This document shows, in pieces, positions 33,001-44,653 of a stretch of 46,042 bases of DNA. The notes under the pieces are model-generated. The model was not told the origin of the DNA and did no database searches. It worked only from the letters and a program-made list of their open reading frames with translations. A program made the position numbers and the translations under genes. Numbering within the stretch: position 1 is the first letter of the stretch; every line of letters begins with the position of its first letter. Source of the DNA: Temnopleurus reevesii (taxonomy: Eukaryota; Echinodermata; Echinoidea; Temnopleuroida; Temnopleuridae). Location of the stretch: positions 75,588 to 121,629 of the forward strand of contig BQKZ01001293.1 in assembly GCA_036244855.1 (NCBI GenBank). Direction: 5' to 3'.

Positions 33001-36000
33001 ACCTCTATGAACAGCTTTATGAAACACAACCCAGATGTCTTTTGTTACCTGGTAGGAGCAACCTTAATTGGCCAAACTTCAGTGATCACTTCAGTCTTCT
33101 GTGCTGTATTGCATAAAAAGTTAAATTCGCAACTCAGAAAATTAAAATGCAAGTCCTTTGCGTTTGTGATTGATTGAAAATTTAGTTTTTTTGCAATAGG
33201 GCCCTAGAGTGTTGAAGTCAGATGACCAGGATAATAAGAATATGATGCAAATAAATGATTATTATTATTATCAACTATTTTTTTTAATTTATTTTTTCTG
33301 CATCAGGAGAAGAAGAAAGTCTCGGAACATTCCTAATCCTAAGCCAAGATGAATACACTGAGCATCATTCCTCGATCACATACAGTAGATTCTCACCATC
33401 GTCAACGTCGGTAGCTAGCATGGATATTGATGGAGTCGTCAAGTAAGTCACCAATGACAGAAAAAACTTTCCTGTACATGTATATTTTGGCAAGATGTAC
33501 TAGTTTGACGGAAACAAGGACTAAGCCTTGGAACATTCCTTATCAAAATGAATATACCAAGCATCATTCCTCAATCACATACAGTAGATTCTCACCATCG
33601 TCAACATCTGTAGCTAGCATGGATATAGATGGAGTAATCAAGTAAGTCAATTAAAACTGATGAAGTTTTGGGGTCAGGGATCAAAGGTCACGGGGCCAAA
33701 AAGATTGTAAAGATCTCACCAAATAATCCTGATTTCTGCTGGCATGGTATAATTAGTAATATATTTCTGATCAAGTGATGGAGGATGCATAAATCTCTAC
33801 TGCGTGATGTCAAGGATTTATCTGGTTCTGGTATATTCCCAAGATATTGGACAAGAAAACCATCTGTAACTTTTGTTCTTTGAATTCTGCGACTGCTAGC
33901 TTAAAAAAGGTGGAAATTTAAGACCCTTGTGGTACAATTCTAGCTTTGTGTTCAAATGCTGGATTGTATCCTCATAACACTTTACTAACCTACTACCGCC
34001 TACTCTAGCTGCCCAATCCGGGTTGCCAAGTCAGTGTGAATTGTATGCCTCTGCCACAGTATGGTGATGCTGGACGTAATATTTGAACAAATCATAGGAG
34101 TTTCCTGTGAGTTGAATAGAGTTTGTGGTCCTAAGGGTGTGTTGTTAAAAAAATGCAATCGATTGCAAGTTGCAGTTGATCGGAATGTGCCAATCATAAT
34201 CATTGTTTCATGCACGTACTGTTCAATGCGCTACCATGCGCGAATGAAAATGCCTGTTACAATATGCAGAGTTGCATTTGATTTGTAGTCAGGAGCGTCG
34301 TGGTGTAGTGGTTCGGACTCTCGCCACTTAACTAGAGGGTCGGTGGTTCGAATCTCTCCCAGGGCGTTAATTTCCTTCAGCAAGAAATTTACCCATAGTG
34401 TGCTGCACTCAACCCAGGTGAGGTGAATGGGTACCGGCAGGAAATTATTCTTCTAAATGCAGAAGCGCCTACTTGGCAGCTATGCTATGGCCGGGTAATA
34501 ATATTAGATAATTTGTCTCGCGCCTCTGAATAGGTGACTAGAGAGATGGCGTGTTTAAATGCCATATATTATTATTATTATTATTGATTTGTAGTTGATT
34601 TTGAACAACACCCCCTAAGAGAATCAAGATCAGCAGAGTTAGCTGTACTTGTTTTTGCTCCTTTTTTCAGAGTCTGGAAGACGAATCCTACTCCAACCAC
34701 CGTAGCAACCATCATGTTTAAATCGCCTCTGCTCTCGCTGGAATGGGTTCCAAAGTCTGATAGAATGGTAAGTTTATCATCACAATGTATTTTCATGAAA
34801 AATTCTTGATTCAATTTTCAATATTTTAAAATAACTGTTCCAAAAAGAATTATAACTCTGCAGCACTGATAGAAAAACTTGATATCTATATCTCATGGTC
34901 AAATTTTTGTATATAGATAATTTTTTTTCATGTAAGATACTTTATTTTGCGTGATAATTTCTGTGATGAGACTGTTAAAGAAAGTGCAATTAAAAAAATT
35001 TGTTGTGACAGTAATATGATGATTGATGTCGTTCAGTTAAGTTGACTGTAAATGATATGCAAACACCCACTTGATGTTCTATTGAATTGAAACCATTGGG
35101 TTTGTAGGGGCTGCAAATTAAGTATGAATTCATGTAAGTCCCATTTGAAAGATGAATGTCTATGGCTTTACTATTTCTCACCTTACCGTATTAGTCAATC
35201 ATGTACACATACAGAGACTTATTATTTCAAACTTCAAGGGGATTGCTAATGGACCCTGCCAGTATGATAAATAGTGCCATAAATATGAAAAATGTAAATG
35301 CAAGTATTAATGTTATTATTATTATTTCTGTAGTTGATTCTTGGCAGCTCAGTGGGTTCTGTCAAGCTCTATGACTGCGAAGGGAAGAAACCTGTGAGGG
35401 AAGCTGAAGTGGATGCTGCATTCCCAAGGTATGACTGATTTAGCAGCATTGGAAATGTAATGGCAAAGTGATTCACGTAGTTGCTCATGGTGTTATAAAC
35501 TTCCATATTACGGGTGCACAGTGTGGCGAGGTTGCAGACAGACAGGAGCATTGAAAGAGAGTTCCCTCGCTTACAGACTCTCAAACTGCACACAATATTA
35601 AACAAATTGAACAAAAGAGTTTGATGAAAATCAGATAAGATGGTGCAGGCTACAAAATCTCTAGACAAATTAGCAACTTTTCAACGCTTGTCTGCAAGGA
35701 GATTATCTTCAATCACTGATGTCAATGTGCCGTTTTTCCATTTGTGCATGCCGACAATAAGGACATTAAAATTAAGATGGTGAAGTTGAAACCAAGGCAT
35801 GTATGAATGTCTGTTTTATAGCTAGTCTTGATATGAGCGACTTTATCTCATGAATTGGTTTTGTTTCCTTACTAACAAGGATTTCAAAACTAGTGGAACA
35901 ATGATTATCTGTTTGATCATCAGACCTGGTTTCTTGCAAGGGTTATCTTGCTATAAAGTTGCAATCAAATGCATACCAACTGCAATTCAGTATTAAATTG

Positions 36001-39000
36001 AATTGCACATTTTACTTTGCACACAGTTTCATGCTAAGAAGACCTGCATGAAACAACTAATTTGATTGGTACATGCTGATGTATACCAACAATATGGTAC
36101 CCAGTATCAAGCACAGTAGAGTATATGTATTTTGTGATTGTGCTTGATAAATGGACCTATTATTATTATTATTATTATTTACTTGCTGTTGATAGGACTT
36201 TCTAGCAACCCCCAAAGTGTCTTATTTTAGTAACTTAAACTAATGATTTTCTTCTGTTTCTTTCCTCTCAGAATCGTATCTATCGCATGCAACCCTAGTG
36301 GAACAACGTTTGTCTCGTCCTCAGCTAGTCAGGTAGCTGATTGGGGTTCAGATCTCAGCAAACCAGGCTCCCCTCTCCATGGGGCTTGTAAGCTCTATAC
36401 ATGGGATCTTAAAACGCTCAAACTACAGGTGAGAATTCATCATAGCAGGAGTAAGAGAAGATGAGGGTAGTGTGAGGGAATGGGAGGGGCAAGTAGAGGA
36501 GGGAAGGGGGAGGTTGAGGAGGAGGGTAGTTGGGGACTAAACGTGGGACCTCAAAACACTCAGACTACAGGTGAGAATCCCTTGGAGGGGAGAGGTAGAG
36601 GGAGGAACTGGATTTGGGGAGGAGAAGATGGCAAGGAGGCAGAAGGAGGAGGAGAGGAAGAGAAGGGGGATGAGAGGGAGAGAGAGGTTGAGAATGAGAA
36701 AGAAAATAGTATCAAGGAGGAGGAGGAGGAGAGAGAGGAGGGGGGAGGGGGGGGGGGGAGGGGGTAGGAGGAGGAGCTGAGGGTGGAGGAGGAATGTAAA
36801 TTGGGAAAGTTGGATGGTGGGGATAGGAGGGGTACCTGTATAACGTTTGTCTCTTCATCCACTAGACTGATAGTAGACTGGGGTTCAGATTTCAGCAAGC
36901 CAGGAGGGTGGTTGAGGAGGAGGAATGGAGGTTGAGGAGGGGAGGGGCCCCGAGGGGGGTGGTTGAGGAGGGAGAGGGAGGGGGGTTGAGGAGAAGTGGA
37001 GGGGGTAGAGGAGAAGGGGAAGGGGATTTAGAGGAGTATGGGAGGGGGAGATTGAGGAAGAAGGGGGAGGGGAGGTAGAGGAGGAGGGAAGGTAGAGGAA
37101 GAGGGGAAGGGGAGGTTGAGGAGAGGGGAAGATGGGGGCTGAGGAGGAGGAGGAGGAGGGAGTGAAGGAAGAGGAGGAGGGGACTGGAGGAAGAGGGAGA
37201 GGGGAGGGGGAGGTTCAGGAATTAAAAATGTTCATCAGCTAGACTGATTGCAGATTGGGGTTCAGATCTCAGCAAGCCAGGTTCTCTTCTCCATGGGATC
37301 TCAAAACACTTCAACTACAGGTGAGAAGGGGGAGGAAAGAGGGATGGAGGAGAAGGGAAGAGGAGGGGAGGGAAGGATTAGAATGTTCATCAGCTAGAAT
37401 AGTAGCAGACTAGGGTTCAGACCTAAGCAAACCATGCTCCCCTTTACATGGGGCTTTTAAGCTCATGTTGGACCTTAAAACACCCAAACTGCAGGTGAGA
37501 GTACCGAGGGATTAGGAGATTCGAGAGGGGAAGGAAGGGGTGGAAAGGAGGAGGGAAGGAGGAAGAGGAGGAGGTAGAGGAGATGGGAGAAGCAGGATGA
37601 GAACGGGGAGGAACAGGACGTGAACGAGGAGGAGGTGGAAGGGGTAGGAGGATGAGCTGACGAAGGAGGAGGGTCAAGAGGGGGAATGGGAGAGTAGTAT
37701 AAGATGAAAAGAAGGGTGTTATAGCATTTGTCTCATTGTTAGCATATCATGTAGCAGATTTGAGCTGAGACCTGAGTAAGCCATGGGGCTGGTAAGCTTT
37801 AGATGTGGCATCTAAAAGAAGGGGGATTGGGAGGGGTAGAAATTGGGGAGGAGGAGTGTGGAAGGAGAGGCGGGAGGAGTAAAAGCTACCTCAAATATGC
37901 AGATGCACAGCAGTTAATATCCTTTATATCAAAATATTTTGCAACTTCTTCAATTTATACCATACCAAAATGTTATTTTGTATTTACAGAAAGAGCTCCC
38001 ATTGGCTCGGACTGCTGGTTGTATAAACTGTACATCCTTTAATCACAACGGTAACATGCTGGTCACTGGGTCTGGAGATGGGATGGTTAGACTCTTTGGT
38101 GAGTAATCTTATCTATCGTACTTCTATGTTAATTCTCATCAAAGCATGTTTAGCAACTAGATGAGTTGTAATTGAAGAGAGTTGATCAGTTTTGTCATGA
38201 TGTGCAAACGTAGAACGTTTGTATAGTGACGTTTCGGCTGATGTATGCTGCTAGCCTATGTCAGACTATAATGAAGATAGACTATGTTGTGCGCGCCTTA
38301 TATTGCCACAGGAGAGACCCGGAGCGATCGGATGCATGCTCTTGTTCGTAGCGCCATAATTAGTTGCTGCCGTTGACCAATCAGCGGTCGCACCATTGTT
38401 CCCCGCATGCATGAACATCGCCGTGATGTTCAGCACATCCTCACCGAAGGCTTAGCGGTTGCCGAACATGCTTGGAATGCCAAGAATCTTCCCGGCTGAT
38501 ATAATGTCAGCTGCGTCGCACAAGACGAACATTGGTATAGGTGCCTTCTGAAAAAAGCGATTCAGATCCGTTTGCATTCGGACAATACCAATACGGATAA
38601 TGGAGCGAACCGGTTAGAACCAGTTCTAACGGCAGGGACAATGACGTGCCTGCTTACCCCCTTGCCGACGTAAAGGGGAACGACACCAGGAGTAATAGCG
38701 CCCTCCCGATTGCTCCACTCAGCGAACCCCCGGCCGCCGCCTCGGCAGGAGACAATGGCGCGACCGCTGATTGGTCAACGGCAGCAACCAATCACGGCGC
38801 TAGGAACAAGCATGCACCCGATTGCTCCGGGCCTCTTCCTTGACAATATAAGGCGCGCGCAGCGTAGTCTATCTTCATTATAATCTGTTGAAGGCTAGCA
38901 GTAAACAGCAGCCGAAACGTCACTATACTAACGATCTACGTTTGCACATCGTGAGACAACTGATCAATCTCTCTTCAATTATTCTTCACCACGATGAACC

Positions 39001-40351
39001 TCTTTCAAACCATAGATGAGCTGTGTTAGTACAGGGTCTCAATCAATGATATAAACAGGGTGGGGGGAGGGGAATAATGGGTACAAACAATTTGTTGGAT
39101 GATTTATAAACTCTAATGTCAGATCGGAAAACTTTGCGTAGCGTTGTTGACTCATTGTTGACTTATCACTGGGTCAGAAGATGGTATGGTTAGACTCTTT
39201 GGTGAGTGATCTTATCAAGAGATTCCTTTTGTGAGGATCGCTGGCTGTATGCACTGTACATCCCTCGACCACCAAAATGAAAGCTATTGAATCCAATTGA
39301 ATTGAAAATGAGTCACTGGGTCTGGAAAAAACATGGTGAGACTCTTTGATGAGTGATCTTATCAATGGTTATAACCAAGGGTTAAATGTACTTCTGCATG
39401 ACCTCCTTCACAATGCAAGCAAAGGGAGATCTTCATATTTGGTAGATTCTATGCGTAAGGATACAAGCAATATTTTGTACGATCTTCCATTCAACTCTCA
39501 TATCAGACTGAAAAAATCTTTGCTGGCATTGTTGACTCATTTATTGTACATTCTAATCACTGTGTCCCGAGAAGGTATGGTTAGACTCGGTCTTCTGCGC
39601 AAAGCCTTGAAAAGCAACAAGTGCTATTGTATTGTATAATTTATCTTAATTCTCTCGCATTTGCTGCCATGTGATTGTCACCGTGAGTGTTTCATGTAAT
39701 GATGTTTGTATGTCTGTTTGTAAAACCACTCACAGATTTTATTGATTAATGAATAACTTTCCAAAATTGCTTGTTTGACAGACATTCAAAGACAAGAATG
39801 CTTGCTGAGTTGGAGAGCTCATGAGGGCCAGGTATACGCAGCTCAGTTCAGCCCTGCGGAGACATCGGTCTACAGCATGGGGTCAGATGGAAAGGTCAGT
39901 ATGGTTTTCACTATGAACTTGACAGATAAATGAGGATGGAAAACAATTTCAATATCGTACACTTGCTCTACCTGACACAATAATACTTGTATGTAGCGTA
40001 ATTCAGCCCTGCTGAGACATCCGTCTACAGCAGGGGGTCAGATGGAAAGGTCAGTATGTCTTTCCTTTTTAGCCTGACGAAAAAAATACTTGCCAAAATC
40101 AGCAACTCCACTTTCAAAGTGTTAAATGGATCGAGCGAAGAAAAGAAATTTCTACTCCCATCAGTCTGCAGTGCATGTGTCACACTTGTTTGCTACTAGA
40201 ACTGTTGTGAAGGGTTGATTGGAGGGTTGTTTACTTTGTCCATTTTCCCACTCAATGTCCGAGTGTGTGTTATTACAGTATTAGGTAGGGGTATGAAAAC
40301 CCTTTGTAAGAAATGTTTAGCACTACAAAATTGATGAGCAAAAACATGACA

Positions 40352-40388
<37 letters not shown>

Positions 40389-43300
40389 CATGGGGGCTTG
40401 GTCTATGCTGCTCAGATGTCAGTCAACAGCATGGGGTCCAGATGGAAAGGTCAGTATCTCTTTCACTATGAACTTGACAGACAAATGCGCATGAACAAAT
40501 ATAACCTTTTCTACTTTCAACATTTTTCACTGCCTCTACCACACTAATACTTGTTGAAGGCGCCGTAGTGTAGTGGTTCTGACTCTCGCCTCTCAACCAA
40601 AGGGTCGTAGGTTCGAATCCCACCTATGGCGTCAATTCCTTCAGCAAGAAATTCATCCACATTGTGCTGCACTCAACCCAGGTGAGGTGAATGGATACCT
40701 GGTAGGAATTTTTTCCTTGAAATGCCAAGTGCGCTAATAAAGTGGCTGCCGGTCTGAAGCCAGGGTAATAATGCTGCAATCGTAGAGCGCTTAGAGAATT
40801 CTAATGAAGAGTTGATAAGCGCTATATACAAGCCGTGTATTGTTATTATTATTGTATGTAGCATAATTCAACCCAGCTGAGACATCCGTCTGTAGCATGG
40901 GGTCAGATGGAAAGGGCAGTATCTCTCACTCTGAATATATAGAATTTGCCAAATTGAAACACTCTCCCACCCTTGAAATCTTGTGCTTGCTCTCGCAGGC
41001 AAAATAAATTTCTTTTCCCTTCAGTTTTTAAAGAACGGTATCATAGCTGTCGTACCTGTTCACAGTACGAGAGAGAAGACACTACCCTTTGTCTGCCAGA
41101 GCCATTGTGAATGGCCAGTAACTTTTATCAAACAAATAAATCCACACAGGTTGATATACAGTCAAACCTGTCTATAGTGGCCACTACAAGGGAAACAGAA
41201 AAGGTGGCCACTGTAGACAGGTGGCCTCTATAGACAGGTTCTGTATCATGTATTTTCACGTGGAGGTAATCAATTCAAGTGGCCACTATACACAGGTGGT
41301 CACTATAGACAGTGGCCACTATAGACAGGTTTGACTGTATGTTTTCCTTGTGCATCACAGGTAAACAATTTATAACATCCTTTTTTATCCACTGATATGT
41401 TGATTACGATGAGTTGTACTATGGGACAGCAGATGTCATTGGTTATGAGATGGGATTGCATTACAGACACTCATAGATTTGTGGTATCCCCTTGTTAATA
41501 ATAACTGTAATGAGATTGGAATAGGGGGAAGCATTAAAAATATAAGCAGGTATACATCCCGGACTATTGTGATGCAGTTTTCCATGATTTTATTTTCACT
41601 GACTTGGATTATCATTTCTATTCTCTACCTTTTTCTTTGTCATGGAATTTACTGTTGCTAACTAATTGTGAAGGTTTTTACATGAAGTAAGAATGTTAAA
41701 GCGATAGACCAGTTTTGGAAGGAGGGCGCTTCAGATATTGCACTAGTTTGCGAGCTGCAGTAAAATTATTACCATAATGCAGTTTTTCAATAGTAAATTA
41801 GTTTGTTTCATAATTTGTTTGAATGAAATCGACCTAGAAATGGCTTAATTATCGCAAAATAAAAAAACATGCTGCGGTCGTGTTTCTTACACAACATGCT
41901 TCACGTACAAAATGAACGCGAACTCACATACCGCAGACAATACACCGATCGCACCGCCCATTTCAGGTAGGCAAAAGCACTTAGCACACCGTAGAAATAA
42001 TGGCTGATTGACGTGTTCGACATAAAATACACATAATACGATCTAAAATGTACTCCTAATATCCTACACAGATATATTTAGGCATGTAAAACAACTTGTG
42101 AATACATCAGCTCGTTTAACATCACTTTCTGCATCCCGGTCATTACGAATCCATACCTTTAATGAAGTTATGGACAAAACACTTTTGATTCATATTCCTT
42201 TCTGCAGTTTACTGAATGGAGTATGCACAAAGTTGGTCAGAAATTGATGGACATGCCTATCCATGAAGGAGCGACGGGTCCTTTTGTCGTCTCAGGATTC
42301 GGAGGTTATAGGCAGCAGCAGAATCCAAGAGGGAAGCTGTTTGCCTTCGATACCAGTGGAAAGTATGCTCTAACTTGTGCACCGCATGGAGGTGTTATTT
42401 ACAAGGTTAGAAATTGAATATAGTTGGATGATGATGATGANTGGAGGTTGAGGAGGAGGGTAGTTGGGGACTAAACGTGGGACCTCAAAACACTCAGACT
42501 ACAGGTGAGAATCCCTTGGAGGGGAGAGGTAGAGGGAGGAACTGGATTTGGGGAGGAGAAGATGGCAAGGAGACAGAAGGAGGAGGAGAGGGAGAGAGAA
42601 GTTGAGAATGGGGAAGAAAAGGAGATCGAGGAGGAGGCGGAGGAGGAGGGAGAGGAGGGTAAAGGGGTAGGAGGAGGAGAGGGGGAGGAAGAGAAAGGGT
42701 TTTGGGAGAGAGCGATGAGGGAGATAGAAGGGGGTTTATTGTTTGTCTCTTCATCAGTTAGACTGGTAGCAGACTGGGGTTCACACCTCAGCAGGCCAGG
42801 TTCCAATATCCATAGGGGAGAGGATGGAAGAAAGATGGGGGAAGTATGGGAGCAGGGTGAGAAGGGGGAGGAACAGAAGTTGGAGGAGGAGGAGGTGGAA
42901 GGGTAAGGAGGATGAGCTGACAAAGGAGGAGCGGCAGGAGGGGGAATGGCAGAGTAGGATAACAGGGATAGAGGGGCGTTATAGCTTTGTCTTGTTGTTA
43001 GCAGATTTGAGTTCAGATCGGAGTATAAGATCATGGGGCTTGTAAGCTCTATATATGGGATCTCCAAGAAGGGGTATTGGGAGGAGTAGAGATTGGGGAG
43101 GAGGGGTATGGTAGGAGAGGCGGGAGGAGTGGGAGGACGAATATGTAAAAGCTACCTCAAGTATGCAGATGCAAATTAGTTAATAACCTTAATAGCAAAA
43201 TATTTTACAAGAAGGCATTCAATTTATACCGAATGTTACTTTTGTATTTCCAGAAAGAACTTCCTCTTGCGCGGACTGCTGGCTGTATAAACTGTACTTC

Positions 43301-44573
43301 CTTCAATCACAATGGTAACATGCTGGTCACAGGGTCCGGAGACGGCATGGTTAGACTGTTTGGTGAGTGATCTTATCAATGGTTCAATGGTGGGGGATGT
43401 ACTTATACATCACCTACCCCACAAAACAAGTGAAAGGAGACCTATTTATTAGGTAAATCCTATATGTATGAATACAAACAATATGTTGCATGATCTGCCT
43501 TTCAACTCTCATATCAGACTCCAAAATACCTTGTGTAGCATTGTTGACTCATTTATTGTAACATTCTGATTGCGGTGTCAGGAGAAGGTATGGTTAGACA
43601 CAGTCTACTGCTCACAGCCTGGAAAAGCAACTATTGTATTGTAAAATTTATCTTAATTCTCTCGCATTTGCTGCCATGTGATTGTCACTGTGAGTGTTTC
43701 ATGTAATGATGTTTGTATGTCTGTTTGTAAACCCACTCACAGATTTTATTGGTTAATGAATAACTTTCCAAAATTGCTTGTTTGACAGACATTCAAAGAC
43801 AGGAATGCTTGCTGAGTTGGAGAGCTCATGAGGGCCAGGTCTACGCAGCTCAATTCAGCCCTGCGGAGACGTCCGTCTACAGCATGGGGTCAGATGGAAA
43901 GGTTAGTATTGGTGTTTGCTACAAAGTTTTAATTAATTGCAAATTAACTTCAAATCAGTTGCAAATTGGAAAGTGCATTTTGATTTGCACACTGTCTGCA
44001 CTTTTGGCAAAACTCATATGAAACAATGGTTTTTGATTGGGGCTTGCCAATGTCTTTTCATTTTGAACCTGACAAAAAAAACTGGCATGAATTAGCAACT
44101 CCACTTTGAACGTTTTACTATGGCTCTAGCAGCCCCCCCAAAAATGTTGTCTAAATTTTTCTGCAAAACAAATGCAGAGCAGGATGGTGTTTCACCAAGA
44201 TAATGACTCTTATTAATCCAGAAACTTTGTAATTCAATATTATATATTGAAGTTTTGATAAAGAAGTTAGAATTAAAAGGAACAGAAATATGAAAAATTG
44301 GAAGAATTACTTTTCATTTCCCTCTCTCAGTTTACTGAATGGAGTATGCACAAAGTCGGACAGAAGTTGATGGACATGCCTATCCATGAAGGAGCGACGG
44401 GCCCTTTTGTCGTCTCAGGATTCGGAGGTTATAGGCAGCAGCAGAATCCAAGAGGGAAGCTGTTTGCCTTCGATACCAGTGGAAAGTATGCTCTAACTTG
44501 TGCACCGCATGGAGGTGTTATTTACAAGGTTAGAAATTGAATATAGTTGGATGATGATGATGATGATGGTGAC

Positions 44574-44653
<80 letters not shown>

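Larger units (their letters stand above)
39990..40940 (+). pseudogene. Decayed exon-15 fragments in intron 15
   Basis: Three remnants of the [17 protein letters not shown] end with the GTCAGT donor, near 39996-40060, 40386-40475 and 40856-40925. Each has substitutions or indels (for example a frameshift in TGGGGTCCAGATGG). A 40558-40854 SINE separates the last two. Confidence 0.72.
42442..44560. repeat. Duplicated block G, second copy (exons 14-16)
   Basis: After the N at 42441 the sequence re-enters the GA-rich region first read at about 36509 and repeats it through exons 14, 15 and 16. It is shorter than the first pass (36509-42440) because it lacks the 38169 foldback, the 40558 SINE and other insertions. 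Only this copy continues to exon 17. Confidence 0.88.

Noticed and set aside
34290..34380. Functional tRNA gene
   Set aside because: A- and B-box sequences are present, but the body and (ATT)n tail are those of a SINE and a second dispersed copy exists at 40558; no good cloverleaf was traced.
36480..36898. Gly/Glu-rich plus-strand and Pro/Ser-rich minus-strand frames
   Set aside because: Low-complexity GA tract in an intron; repeated at 42471-43067 for the same reason.
37990..43901. Extra WD40 blades created by duplicated exons 14-16
   Set aside because: The copies sit on opposite sides of the N join at 42441 with duplicated introns; a single set already gives a full match to WDR91.
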